Shown: piece after piece, positions 25,977 through 34,268 of the stretch
Numbering within the stretch: the stretch's first letter is position 1
How the letters are laid out: each line of letters begins with the position of its first letter
Origin: CAWULT01 sp963923455
Lineage (GTDB): Bacteria > Acidobacteriota > Vicinamibacteria > Vicinamibacterales > UBA2999
DNA: 64,000 bases
Direction of reading: 5' to 3'
Assembly: GCA_963923455.1 (NCBI GenBank)
Contig: CAWULT010000002.1
Span: 30,747 to 94,746 of the forward strand
Translations under genes and position numbers: made by a program
Notes under the pieces: model-generated
The model's database searches: none
What the model saw: only the letters and a program-made list of their open reading frames with translations
What the model was told of the DNA's origin: nothing

Positions 25977-26764
25977 TGGCCGTTCGAATCGGGGCCGTCG
26001 GCTACTTGAATGCCCGTCCGCTCACCTGGGCGCTCGATCGCGACCCGGGGCGCTGGCAGATGCGTTACGACCTGCCGGCCGTCTGCTCTGCGCTGCTGCA
26101 GGCGGGCGACGTGGACCTCGGGCTGACGCCGTCCATCGAGTTCCTGCAGCGGCCCGATTACCGCCTGGTGCCAGGCGTCGGCATCGGGTCGCGCGGGCCC
26201 ATCGCGTCGGTTGCGCTCTATTCGTCCGGCCCCGTCGAGGCGATCACCCGGATCGCGCTCGACACGAGCTCGCGCACGTCGGTCGCTCTGATTCGCGTCC
26301 TGTGCCGGCACTGGTTCCGGATCGATCCCGAGTTCGTTCAGCACGGCCCCGACCTCGCCGGCATGATCCGGGCGCACGGCGCGGCGCTGCTGATCGGCGA
26401 CCCGGCCTTCGAGGCAGACCATCGGGCCCTTGGCGTGATCAAGACGGACCTGGGCGAGGCCTGGGCCGCGATGACCGGGCTGCCGTTCATCTATGCGGCC
26501 TGGACCGGACGCCCGGGCGCGATCGGCCCGGCCGAGGTCGAGGCCCTGCAGGCGGCGCAGGCCGAGGGCGTCGCCAACGTGGACGCCATCGCCCTGGAGT
26601 ACGGCGGCGCCGACGGGGCCCGCGTCGCACGGGCCGCGCGGTATCTAAGGGATAATGTCCGCTACGGTCTTGGGGCGGCCGAGGCCGAGGGCCTTCAGCG
26701 GTTCCTCGACCTGGCGGCGGATCTCGGCGTTGCCCCTGGACGGCGCAGGCTGGAGTTCTTCTGA
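25976..26764 (+). CDS. mqnA: Chorismate dehydratase MqnA
   Basis: 262 residues, periplasmic-binding-protein-like fold used as an enzyme. It removes water from chorismate to give 3-[(1-carboxyvinyl)oxy]benzoate, the first futalosine-pathway step. Marks: IGAVGYLNARPLTWAL, GDVDLGLTPSIEFLQ, the SRTSVALIRVL phosphate-like loop, LLIGDPAF and DLGEAWAAMTGLPFIYAAW. ATG at 25976 overlaps the previous TGA (TGATG). Near its end the codons TAT CTA AGG GAT AAT form a rare AT-rich patch (26642-26656), a possible internal promoter for mqnC. Confidence 0.94.
   Translation: MAVRIGAVGYLNARPLTWALDRDPGRWQMRYDLPAVCSALLQAGDVDLGLTPSIEFLQRPDYRLVPGVGIGSRGPIASVALYSSGPVEAITRIALDTSSRTSVALIRVLCRHWFRIDPEFVQHGPDLAGMIRAHGAALLIGDPAFEADHRALGVIKTDLGEAWAAMTGLPFIYAAWTGRPGAIGPAEVEALQAAQAEGVANVDAIALEYGGADGARVARAARYLRDNVRYGLGAAEAEGLQRFLDLAADLGVAPGRRRLEFF
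26642..26656 (+). promoter_or_regulatory. AT-rich patch inside mqnA, candidate mqnC promoter
   Basis: TATCTAAGGGATAAT includes the -10-like GATAAT and uses the rare codons CTA, AGG and AAT inside a strongly GC-biased gene, about 110 nt before the mqnC ATG. No clear -35 box is visible. Confidence 0.35.
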
Positions 26765-26766
26765 CG

Positions 26767-27972
26767 ATGACGATCGAGCGGATTGCGGAGACGGTGAGCG
26801 CTGGTGGGCGGATCAGCCCGGCGGAGGCGCTCGAACTGTATCGCCACGCGCCGACGCACCTGCTGGCGCGGTTGGCCGACGGCATCCGGCAGCGCAAGCA
26901 CCCCGGGCGGGTGGTCACGTACATCATCGACCGGAACGTCAACTACACGAACGTCTGCGTCTCGCGCTGCACGTTCTGCGCGTTCTACCGGCCGGTGGGG
27001 TCGAGCGAAGGCTACGTGCTCGGCTTCGACGAGATGTTCCGCAAGATCGACGAGACGATCGCCGTCGGCGGAAATCAGCTGCTGCTGCAGGGCGGCCACA
27101 ACCCCGACCTGCCCCTGTCGTGGTACGAGGACCTGTTCCGGGCCGTCAAGGCGCGCTACCCGGAGTTCAAGCTCCACGCGCTGTCGCCGCCCGAGGTGCT
27201 GTTCCTCTCGAAGCTGAACCAGCTCAGCGTTCGCGAGGTGATCGACCGGCTGATCGCGGCGGGCCTCGACAGCATTCCCGGCGGCGGTGCGGAAATGCTG
27301 GTCGACCGCGTCCGGAAGATCCTGAACTGCTACTCGAAGGCCTCGTCGGACGAGTGGCTCGGGGTGATGCGCGAGGCGCATCTGGCGGGCCTGCGCACGA
27401 CCGCGACGATGATGTACGGCACGGTCGAGACCGACGAAGAACGCATCGAGCACATGTCGCGCCTCCGCGACCTGCAGGACGAGACCGGGGGCTTCACCGC
27501 GTTCATCACGTGGAGCTACCAGCCCGAACACACCGAGCACGGCGGGTACGAGGCGACCGGCGTCGACTACCTGCGCACGCTCGCCGTCGCCCGGATCTTC
27601 CTCGACAACTTCGACAACCTGCAGTCGTCATGGGTGACCCAGGGCGGCAAGGTGGGGCAGCTGAGTCTCGCCTACGGCGCCAACGACATGGGCAGCGTGA
27701 TGATCGAGGAGAACGTCGTCCGGGCTGCGGGCGCGGCCTATTGCATGGACGAGGTCGAGATCGCGGTCAACATCGAGAACGCAGGGTACGTCCCCAAGCG
27801 CCGGAACATGCACTACGAAGTGCTGGGCGACCCGGTCTTCCTGGGCCGCGAGGTGCCGCGGATGCTCGAGCTCGCCACTGCGCGGGCCGAGGGCGATGTC
27901 ACCGTTCCCGAGGAGTTGAAGAACTACCCGGCGCGCAGCCGTGCCGGCAAGCAGAGCCGGCTTGCCCAGTAG
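26767..27972 (+). CDS. mqnC: Cyclic dehypoxanthinyl futalosine synthase MqnC
   Basis: 401-residue radical-SAM enzyme that cyclises dehypoxanthine futalosine. The [4Fe-4S] motif is intact in NYTNVCVSRCTFCAFYR (CxxxCxxC), with the GGNQLLLQGGHNP loop, IPGGGAEML and TWSYQPEHT segments typical of MqnC. It is the proper radical-SAM partner in the operon and contrasts with the cysteine-less MqnE homologue two genes upstream. The start is 2 bp after the mqnA stop. Confidence 0.96.
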   Translation: MTIERIAETVSAGGRISPAEALELYRHAPTHLLARLADGIRQRKHPGRVVTYIIDRNVNYTNVCVSRCTFCAFYRPVGSSEGYVLGFDEMFRKIDETIAVGGNQLLLQGGHNPDLPLSWYEDLFRAVKARYPEFKLHALSPPEVLFLSKLNQLSVREVIDRLIAAGLDSIPGGGAEMLVDRVRKILNCYSKASSDEWLGVMREAHLAGLRTTATMMYGTVETDEERIEHMSRLRDLQDETGGFTAFITWSYQPEHTEHGGYEATGVDYLRTLAVARIFLDNFDNLQSSWVTQGGKVGQLSLAYGANDMGSVMIEENVVRAAGAAYCMDEVEIAVNIENAGYVPKRRNMHYEVLGDPVFLGREVPRMLELATARAEGDVTVPEELKNYPARSRAGKQSRLAQ

Positions 27973-29176
27973 CTTCCGCGCCGCCTGGGTGCTTCCGATC
28001 TCCGGCCCGCCGATCCCGAACGGCTGGGTCGCGGCCGCCGACGGGCGGATCGCGGACGTCGGTCGAGGCCCGTGCGCCGGCGCGGTCGATCTGGGCCGGG
28101 CGGCCATCCTGCCGGCGCTCGTCAACGCGCACACGCATCTCGAACTGTCGTACCTGGCCGGCCAGGTGCCGCCGGCGGCCAACATGGTGGACTGGGTGCG
28201 GCGGCAGCTCCAGCTGCGGCGCGAGGCCGCGCCAGCCGATCCGGCGGCGGTCACCGACGCCGCCCGGCGCGCCGCGCAGGCAATGCGCGAGACCGGCACC
28301 GGCGTCGTGGGTGACGTCGCCAACAGCCTCGTCACGGTCCCGGTACTGCGGGCGCTGGGCCTGTCGGCCGTGATCTTTCACGAGCTGCTCGGCTTCTCGT
28401 CTCCGGACCCGGCCGGCCAGGTGGCCGCGGCCCGGGCCGCCATCGACGCACTGGGGCCCGACGCCGCGGCGTCACGCGTGCGGCTCACGCTGGCCCCGCA
28501 CGCCCCCTATTCCGTGTCGCCAGCGCTCTTCGGTGCGATTCGCGCGGACCTCGACGCGCACCCCGATGGGGTGTCCACCGTGCACCTGGCCGAGTCGCGT
28601 GACGAGTCCGAATTCGTGCTGCGGGGCACCGGCCGCTGGCGGGCGCTGCTGGACGACCTGGGCGCGTGGAACCCCGCGTGGCAGCCTGCCGGCTGCTCGC
28701 CGGTCGCCTACGTCGCCCGGATGGGCCTGCTCGACCGCCGCGTGCTGGCCGTTCATGCCGTCCAGTGCGGCACCGACGACGTCGCGCGGTTGCGCGAGTG
28801 CGGCACGACCGTCGTCTGCTGTCCCCGGAGCAACCAGTACGTGGGCGCGGGGGAGCCGCCGCTGGCCGCGTTCTACGAGGCGGGCGTGCCCGTGGCGTTC
28901 GGCACCGACAGCCTGGCGAGCGCGCCGGACCTGAACCTGTTCGAGGAGTTGCGGTCCGCGCGCCGGCTGGCGCCGTCGGTTCCCGCCCGGCGGATCCTCG
29001 AGAGCGCCACCAGCGTGGGCGCCGCGGCGCTGGGCTTCGGTCGTGACCACGGCGCCGTGGCTCCGGGCCTTCGCGCCGACCTCATCGCGGTCCGCGTGCC
29101 CGGGGATGTCGCTGATGTGGAAGAATACCTGCTGTCGGGCATCGCGCCGGCGGACGTCACCTGGCTCGAGTGGTGA
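27941..29176 (+). CDS. mqnX: COG0402 amidohydrolase, probable aminodeoxyfutalosine deaminase
   Basis: 411 residues of a metal-dependent deaminase: NAHTHLEL (HxH ligands), APHAPYSVSP, HLAESRDESEF with His and Glu, VHAVQC, and FGTDSLASAPDLNLFEEL with the catalytic Asp. Place in the mqn operon argues it converts aminodeoxyfutalosine to futalosine, as known for related amidohydrolases in other futalosine-pathway bacteria. MqnB would then be needed, and it is not here. The start is uncertain: GTG 27941 (32-bp overlap with mqnC) or TTG 27962, which fits the family N-terminus AAWVLPI better. Confidence 0.83.
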   Translation: MPASRAGLPSSFRAAWVLPISGPPIPNGWVAAADGRIADVGRGPCAGAVDLGRAAILPALVNAHTHLELSYLAGQVPPAANMVDWVRRQLQLRREAAPADPAAVTDAARRAAQAMRETGTGVVGDVANSLVTVPVLRALGLSAVIFHELLGFSSPDPAGQVAAARAAIDALGPDAAASRVRLTLAPHAPYSVSPALFGAIRADLDAHPDGVSTVHLAESRDESEFVLRGTGRWRALLDDLGAWNPAWQPAGCSPVAYVARMGLLDRRVLAVHAVQCGTDDVARLRECGTTVVCCPRSNQYVGAGEPPLAAFYEAGVPVAFGTDSLASAPDLNLFEELRSARRLAPSVPARRILESATSVGAAALGFGRDHGAVAPGLRADLIAVRVPGDVADVEEYLLSGIAPADVTWLEW

Positions 29177-29201
29177 CGGCACCGGCTGATCCGTCTGCGG
29201 C

Positions 29202-30053
29202 ATGGCGACGTTCGCGAGCTATCTCTCGTTCATCCGGTTCAGCCATTCGGTGTTCGCGCTCCCGTTCGCGCTGACGGGCGCGCTGCTCGCGTGGCGCCTG
29301 CACCCGTTCTCCTGGGCGCAGGTGGCGTGGATCGTGGCGTGCATGGTCAGCGCGCGGAGCGCGGCCATGGGCTTCAACCGGCTCGTGGACGCCCGCTTCG
29401 ACGCCTTGAATCCGCGGACCGCGATGCGGGAGATCCCGCGGGGGATTCTGACGCGCACGAGCGCTGCGGCCTTCGTCGGAGCGGCCTCTGTCGCCTTCGT
29501 GTTCTCCTCCGCGCAACTGAGCGGCATCTGCTTCGCGCTGTCGCCGCTGGCCCTGCTGATCGTGTTCTGGTATTCGCTGGCGAAGCGGGTGACGACCTAC
29601 ACCCAGATGTTCCTCGGGCTCGCGATGGCGGTCGCCCCGGTGGGCGGATGGCTGGCCGCCGGCGGACGGGGCGGCGCCGAGCCGTGGCTGCTCGGGCTCG
29701 CCATTGGGCTCTGGGTCGGAGGGTTCGACATCCTCTATGCCTGCCAGGACGTGGACTTCGACCGTGCGCACGGACTGCGGTCCATCCCGGCGAGGTTCGG
29801 CGTGGCCACGGCCATCCGCCTGTCCCGAGTGATGCACGCCCTCACGGTCGCGGTGATGGCCGCACTCTGGCGCGCCGCCGGGTTGCCGGTGCTGTACCTC
29901 GGAGGCGTGGCCGTGGTGGCCGTGCTGCTCGCCTACGAACAGTCGCTCGTCAGCGACGAGGACCTGTCGCAGGTCAAGAAGGCCTTCGACCTGAACGGCT
30001 ACGTCGGTATCGTCTACTTCCTCGCGACGGCGCTCGCGCTCTATGTCGAATAG
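29202..30053 (+). CDS. mqnP: UbiA-family prenyltransferase MqnP
   Basis: 283-residue membrane prenyltransferase with about nine helices. The two Asp-rich motifs that bind Mg2+-diphosphate are NRLVDARFD and DVDFDRAHG. It attaches the polyprenyl chain to 1,4-dihydroxy-6-naphthoate (or its later form) in the futalosine route; by family it resembles 4-hydroxybenzoate prenyltransferases, and the assignment to MqnP rests on the operon. ATG at 29202; the 3' end overlaps ubiE by 11 bp. A ubiD-type decarboxylase, the usual partner, is not in the window. Confidence 0.9.
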   Translation: MATFASYLSFIRFSHSVFALPFALTGALLAWRLHPFSWAQVAWIVACMVSARSAAMGFNRLVDARFDALNPRTAMREIPRGILTRTSAAAFVGAASVAFVFSSAQLSGICFALSPLALLIVFWYSLAKRVTTYTQMFLGLAMAVAPVGGWLAAGGRGGAEPWLLGLAIGLWVGGFDILYACQDVDFDRAHGLRSIPARFGVATAIRLSRVMHALTVAVMAALWRAAGLPVLYLGGVAVVAVLLAYEQSLVSDEDLSQVKKAFDLNGYVGIVYFLATALALYVE

Positions 30054-30798
30054 TCACGCATCCACGGCCCCGGCCGACCGGGCGCCGGACAAGACGCCGA
30101 ACCGCATCGCGGGCATGTTCGACGCGATCGCGCCGCGGTACGACCTGCTGAACCACCTGCTGAGCGCCGGAATCGATCGCCGCTGGCGGGTCCGGGCGAT
30201 CGAGTCGCTCCGCCTGACCGGCCACGAGACCTTGATCGACGTCTGTACGGGCACGGCGGACATCGCCCTCACTGCGTGCGCCCGGCGGCCCGGTGCGGGC
30301 GCCGCCCGCGTTCTGGGAGTCGATTTCGCAGGAGTGATGCTGAAACTCGGGTTGGACAAGGTGCGGGCGGCAGGGCAGGAGCGCCGGATCACGCTCGTGC
30401 GCGGTGACGCGATGCGGTTGCCGGCGCCCACGGCGAGCGCCGACGCGGCCACCGTGGCGTTCGGCGTCCGGAACGTCCAGGAGCCCGAGGTCGCGTGCGC
30501 CGAGATGGCCCGGGTGCTCCGGCCAGGCGGGCGCCTGGCGATCCTGGAGTTCGGGGTGCCGCGCCTCCCGGGCCTCCGGGCCCTGTACCGGTGGTACTTC
30601 ACGACCGTGCTCCCGTTCGTCGGACGCGCGATCTCGGGCCACAACGCCGCCTATTCCTACCTGCCGGCGTCGGTCGGGGCCTTCACGCCGACGTCCGAAT
30701 TCGTCAAGATCCTCGAGCGCAGCGGGTTCGTGGACGTCAAGGCGGAGCCGCTCACCTTCGGGATCGTCTACCTCTACACGGGGCGGCGCGGCGATTGA
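30043..30798 (+). CDS. ubiE: Demethylmenaquinone methyltransferase UbiE/MenG
   Basis: 251-residue SAM-dependent methyltransferase that adds the ring methyl in the last menaquinone step. Motif I is LIDVCTGTADIAL; MFDAIAPRYDLLNHLLSAGID is the UbiE N-terminal signature and VAFGVRNVQEPEVAC the family motif. ATG at 30043 lies 11 bp inside mqnP. The stop TGA overlaps the TTG of the TonB-like gene, so the menaquinone genes run on into tonB-miaA-hfq. Confidence 0.95.
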   Translation: MSNSHASTAPADRAPDKTPNRIAGMFDAIAPRYDLLNHLLSAGIDRRWRVRAIESLRLTGHETLIDVCTGTADIALTACARRPGAGAARVLGVDFAGVMLKLGLDKVRAAGQERRITLVRGDAMRLPAPTASADAATVAFGVRNVQEPEVACAEMARVLRPGGRLAILEFGVPRLPGLRALYRWYFTTVLPFVGRAISGHNAAYSYLPASVGAFTPTSEFVKILERSGFVDVKAEPLTFGIVYLYTGRRGD

Positions 30799-31727
30799 TC
30801 CACTTCGACCTCGACGATCGGTACCAGGACGAGCTCGTCGTCGGCAACGCCATCTCGCGTCGCGAGGGAGTGCTGCTGTCGATCGGGGCGCACGTGCTCG
30901 TGCTGCTGCTGATCCTCTTCGGCGACCGTCTGCCGTTCTTCCAGACCAGCCCGGAAGAGCTCGAACGCCAGCGCCAGGAACTGGCCAGGCGTCAGGAGGA
31001 GGAGCGCAACCGCCAGCCGTTCGTGTTCGTCCAGCCGCGGCAGGACTTCGAGTCGCGCCAGACGCGCGAGCGCACGGAACTGTCCGACATCGATCGGAGG
31101 TCGCAGAGTCCGCTGCAGGCGCCGGCGCCGCAGAACCCGCTGCCGATGTCGCGTGGCAACTCCGCCGAGCGGACCGAGGCCGCGGTGGAGGAGAAGCCTG
31201 CCGGACCCGAGGCGCCGGTGGCGGAGCCGCCGCAGCCCGCGCGCGAAGCCGTCACGCAACCGCTTCCCGAGGACACCCGCGGATTGCAGCGGCCGTCGGA
31301 GCTGCCGCGCGCCGCCCGGGGCGCACTCGGTGACGCCCTGCGCGACCTGCAGCGCTACGTCCAGAACCAGACCTTCAACAACCCGCAGGGCGGACGGACC
31401 GACCCCGGGTCGTCGATCCAGTTCGACACCAAGGGCGTCGAGTTCGGGCCGTGGATCCGCCGATTCGTCAACCAGATCCGCCGGAACTGGTTCGTGCCGA
31501 ACGCCGCAATGACCTTCAGCGGCCGCGTGGTGCTGCAGTTCAACATCCACAAGAGCGGTCGGATCACGGACATCGCCGTCGTGCAGCCGTCCGCGATCGA
31601 CGCGTTCAACCGGGCGGCGTACAACGCCATCCTCGGGTCCAACCCGACGGAGCCGCTGCCGCCGGAGTACCCGGACGAGAAGGCGCTCTTCACGGTCACG
31701 TTCTACTACAACGAACCGGTGAACTGA
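30795..31727 (+). CDS. TonB-family energy-transducer-like protein
   Basis: 310 residues. A single inner-membrane helix (VLLSIGAHVLVLLLILFG, about residues 27-45), a long charged Arg/Gln-rich and Pro-rich periplasmic spacer, then a TonB C-terminal domain (FVNQIRRNWFVPNAAMTFSGRVVLQFNIHKSGRITDIAV). Such proteins link the proton-motive force to outer-membrane transporters. No exbB, exbD or receptor gene is adjacent. The start is TTG at 30795 in a TTGA overlap with the ubiE stop; no ATG exists before the helix. It could also be a TolA-like paralogue. Confidence 0.8.
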   Translation: MIHFDLDDRYQDELVVGNAISRREGVLLSIGAHVLVLLLILFGDRLPFFQTSPEELERQRQELARRQEEERNRQPFVFVQPRQDFESRQTRERTELSDIDRRSQSPLQAPAPQNPLPMSRGNSAERTEAAVEEKPAGPEAPVAEPPQPAREAVTQPLPEDTRGLQRPSELPRAARGALGDALRDLQRYVQNQTFNNPQGGRTDPGSSIQFDTKGVEFGPWIRRFVNQIRRNWFVPNAAMTFSGRVVLQFNIHKSGRITDIAVVQPSAIDAFNRAAYNAILGSNPTEPLPPEYPDEKALFTVTFYYNEPVN

Positions 31728-31734
31728 CGCGGCC

Positions 31735-31821
31735 GTGGTCCTGCCTTCCCGCACCCAGCAGCTCGGCCTCGTGATCCTGCTCGCGGCGATGGTCGCACTC
31801 GTCCTGTGGCGGGCGCACTGA
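31735..31821 (+). CDS. 28-residue single-helix peptide (tentative)
   Basis: GTG at 31735, 7 bp after the TonB-like stop, opens a 28-codon frame with one hydrophobic helix, LGLVILLAAMVALVLW, and ends RAH. Its stop overlaps the miaA start region by 16 bp. Small membrane peptides occur at such junctions, but nothing else supports it. It could simply be leader sequence for miaA. Confidence 0.3.
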   Translation: MVLPSRTQQLGLVILLAAMVALVLWRAH

Positions 31822-32792
31822 CGGGGCCGCCTCGAACGGCGGAGGGCCGTCCGATCGTCCTCGCCGTCGTGGGCCCCACCGCGTCGGGCAAGAGCGCGCT
31901 GGCCATCGCCCTCGCCAGCAGGCTCGACGGCGAAATCGTGAACTGTGACTCGACCGCCGTGTACCGGGGCTTCGACATCGGGACCGACAAGGTGCCGGTG
32001 GGGGAGCGACGCGGCATCCCCCATCACCTGATCGACGTCGCCGAACCGACGGAGGTCTACACGGCCGCCCGGTACGCCGAGGACGCCGAGGGCGCCATCC
32101 GTGCCATCCACGCCCGGGGCCGGCTGCCGATCGTGACCGGCGGCACGGGCCTCTACTACCGCGCGCTCGTCCGGGGCTTGTTCCCGGGCCCGCAGGCGGA
32201 CCCGGCGATTCGTGCCCGCCTCGACCGTCTGGCGGAGCGGGGCGGCCCGGAACGTCTGCACCGGCTGCTCCGGCGGCTCGACCCCGCGTCGGGGGCACGG
32301 GCGATGCCCAGGGACCGCAAGCGCATCGTCCGGGCGCTCGAGGTCTACTTCTCGACGGGGCGGCCGATGACGGACCACTTCGCCGACACCCGGTCGCGGA
32401 TTGCCGACTGTGCCGTCATCACGGTGGCGCTCCGCCTGCCCACCGATCTGACCGCCGCCCGCGTGGAGCGGCGCGTCGACGCGCAGTTCGAGCGCGGCAT
32501 CGTCGACGAAGTTCGTGCGCTGCGACGGGCGTACCCTGCCGACGCGCGGCCGTTCGGCGGACTCGTCTACCGGCAAATCATCGAGATGCTGGATGGCGTG
32601 CGCGACGAGGCGCAGACGCGCGCGCTCATCGCGCGCGAGAACCGGCAGTACGCGCGGCGCCAGTTGATCTGGTTCCGCAAAGAGCCTAATCTAGTCTGGT
32701 TCGATGGACCTGGTGAACGACTCGAGACGTTGCATCGCGTGCTGGACGCGTTGTCGGAACGCGGCCTGCGAGCACGAGGAGACGGCCACTGA
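31806..32792 (+). CDS. miaA: tRNA dimethylallyltransferase MiaA
   Basis: 328 residues. It adds a dimethylallyl group to N6 of A37 in tRNAs reading UNN codons. It has P-loop GPTASGKSALAIAL, the NCDSTAVYRGFDIGTDK motif (catalytic Asp/Thr), GGTGLYYRALV and the C-terminal RQLIWFRKEP. GTG at 31806 overlaps the small frame upstream. The 3' end (CCT AAT CTA GTC, 32685-32696) is an AT-rich, rare-codon patch about 95 nt before hfq. The miaA-hfq adjacency is ancient and supports both calls. Confidence 0.95.
   Translation: MAGALTGPPRTAEGRPIVLAVVGPTASGKSALAIALASRLDGEIVNCDSTAVYRGFDIGTDKVPVGERRGIPHHLIDVAEPTEVYTAARYAEDAEGAIRAIHARGRLPIVTGGTGLYYRALVRGLFPGPQADPAIRARLDRLAERGGPERLHRLLRRLDPASGARAMPRDRKRIVRALEVYFSTGRPMTDHFADTRSRIADCAVITVALRLPTDLTAARVERRVDAQFERGIVDEVRALRRAYPADARPFGGLVYRQIIEMLDGVRDEAQTRALIARENRQYARRQLIWFRKEPNLVWFDGPGERLETLHRVLDALSERGLRARGDGH
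32687..32697 (+). promoter_or_regulatory. AT-rich patch inside miaA, candidate hfq promoter
   Basis: TAATCT (32687-32692) and TAGTCT (32692-32697) overlap by one base; both look like -10 boxes and sit in rare codons about 95 nt ahead of hfq. E. coli also starts hfq mRNA inside miaA. No -35 is evident. Confidence 0.35.
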
Positions 32793-33058
32793 TGGCGCAG
32801 GCTTCTGAAGCTCTCACGTCCCCGTCGGCGCAGCCCAACGTCCAGGACCTGTTTCTCAATCAGGCGCGCCGCGAGCGACTGTCCGTGACCATTCACCTGA
32901 TGGGCGGGCGCCAGTTCGACGCCCGCATCAAGAGCTTCGACCGCTTCGCCGTCGTCGTCGAGGTGGACGGCACGGAGCAGTTGCTCTTCAAGCACGCCAT
33001 CGCGACGATCGCGGCGCCGCATCCGGTGACCGGGCACCGATCGGCGCTGCACTCGTAA
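32792..33058 (+). CDS. hfq: RNA chaperone Hfq
   Basis: 88-residue Sm-like protein. QDLFLNQARRERLSVTIHLMGGRQFDARIKSFDRF is Sm1; LLFKHAIATIAAP is Sm2, carrying the KHA motif (usually YKHAI, here FKHAI) that lines the uridine-binding pore. A short N-terminal extension (AQASEALTSPSAQPN) and a short C-tail frame it. It presents small RNAs to mRNAs. ATG at 32792 overlaps the miaA stop (TGATG). A perfect hairpin follows the stop. Confidence 0.95.
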   Translation: MAQASEALTSPSAQPNVQDLFLNQARRERLSVTIHLMGGRQFDARIKSFDRFAVVVEVDGTEQLLFKHAIATIAAPHPVTGHRSALHS

Positions 33059-33059
33059 T

Positions 33060-33080
33060 CGCGCGCCGTCTCGGCGCGCG
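33060..33080 (+). terminator. 9-bp stem hairpin after hfq, just before deoB
   Basis: CGCGCGCCG at 33060-33068, loop TCT, CGGCGCGCG at 33072-33080. It starts 2 bp after the hfq stop and ends 9 nt before the deoB GTG. It lacks a U tract. It may end the hfq mRNA, protect its 3' end, or control access to the deoB start. Confidence 0.5.
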
Positions 33081-33089
33081 GGTGGGTTC

Positions 33090-34268
33090 GTGTCTCAATT
33101 CACACGCGTCATCCTGCTGGTCCTCGACAGCGTCGGCATCGGCGCGCTACCCGATGCCGCCGCGTACGGCGACGAGGGGAGCGACACCGTCGGCAACGTC
33201 GCCCGCCTCGTCGGGCTTCGCGTGCCCAACCTGCGTGCGCTCGGCCTCGGGGCCGTCGCGGCCCTTGGCGGCGCGCCGGTCGTACCCGTGGGCGCGTTCG
33301 GGCGGATGGCGGAGGCCTCTGCGGGCAAGGACTCCGTGACGGGCCACTGGGAGCTGGCGGGCGTCGTCCTCGAGCGGCCGTTTCCGACCTACCCGGAGGG
33401 ATTCCCGCCGGCCCTGATGGAGGCGTTCGAGCGGCGGATCGGCCGGGCGACGCTCGGCAACAAGGTGGCGTCGGGCACGGCGATCATCGATGAACTCGGC
33501 GCGGAGCACGTGCGCACCGGCCGCCCGATCGTCTATACCTCGGCCGACAGCGTCTTCCAGATCGCCGCGCACGAAGACGTGATTCCGGTGCCGGAGCTCT
33601 ACCGGATGTGCGAGGCCGCGTTCGAGCTGGCGGCACGGGGCCTGGGCATCGGCCGCGTCATCGCGCGGCCGTTCGTCGGCGCGCCTGGTGCGTTCACGCG
33701 CACCGCCAACCGGCACGACTTCGCGCTGGAGCCGGTGGGTGAGACGCTCCTCGACCGGCTGACGGCGCGCGGCGTCCCCGTGGTGGCCATCGGGAAGGTC
33801 GCGGACCTCTTCGCCGGGCGTGGCATCACGCGCGCCATCCGCACCGCGAGCGACGCCGAGGGCATGGATCGGCTCCTCGAGTCGATGGCCTCGACACCGG
33901 CGGGGCTCCTCTTCGCCAACCTGGTCGACTTCGACACCCTCTACGGTCATCGAAACGACGTCGCGGGGTACGCGGCCAACCTCGAACGCTTCGACGGGCG
34001 CGCCGGCACGCTGCTGGCCGCGCTCCGCCCGGCCGACCTGCTGATTGTCACGGCCGATCACGGCAACGACCCGAGCACGCCGAGCACGGACCACTCCCGC
34101 GAGTACGTGCCGGTGCTCTGCGCGGGCGCCCGGGTCCGCGCCGGGGTCGACCTCGGCACCCGGGGCTCGTTCGCCGACGTCGGGCAGACCATCGCGGCGG
34201 CGCTCGGGGCCGGGCCCCTCGCGCATGGCCAGAGCATGCTGGAGGCACTTCGTGTCCACGATTCGTGA
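33090..34268 (+). CDS. deoB: Phosphopentomutase DeoB
   Basis: 392-residue alkaline-phosphatase-superfamily mutase that interconverts (deoxy)ribose 1- and 5-phosphate. Metal and active-site blocks are VILLVLDSVGIGALPDAAAYGD, GKDSVTGHWELAG with the phosphorylated Thr region, LVDFDTLYGHRND and VTADHGNDPSTPSTDHSREY. GTG at 33090 lies just past a strong hairpin. It would take ribose-1-phosphate from nucleoside phosphorolysis (compare mtnP at the window start). The last 17 bp overlap the dgt-like gene. Confidence 0.95.
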   Translation: MSQFTRVILLVLDSVGIGALPDAAAYGDEGSDTVGNVARLVGLRVPNLRALGLGAVAALGGAPVVPVGAFGRMAEASAGKDSVTGHWELAGVVLERPFPTYPEGFPPALMEAFERRIGRATLGNKVASGTAIIDELGAEHVRTGRPIVYTSADSVFQIAAHEDVIPVPELYRMCEAAFELAARGLGIGRVIARPFVGAPGAFTRTANRHDFALEPVGETLLDRLTARGVPVVAIGKVADLFAGRGITRAIRTASDAEGMDRLLESMASTPAGLLFANLVDFDTLYGHRNDVAGYAANLERFDGRAGTLLAALRPADLLIVTADHGNDPSTPSTDHSREYVPVLCAGARVRAGVDLGTRGSFADVGQTIAAALGAGPLAHGQSMLEALRVHDS

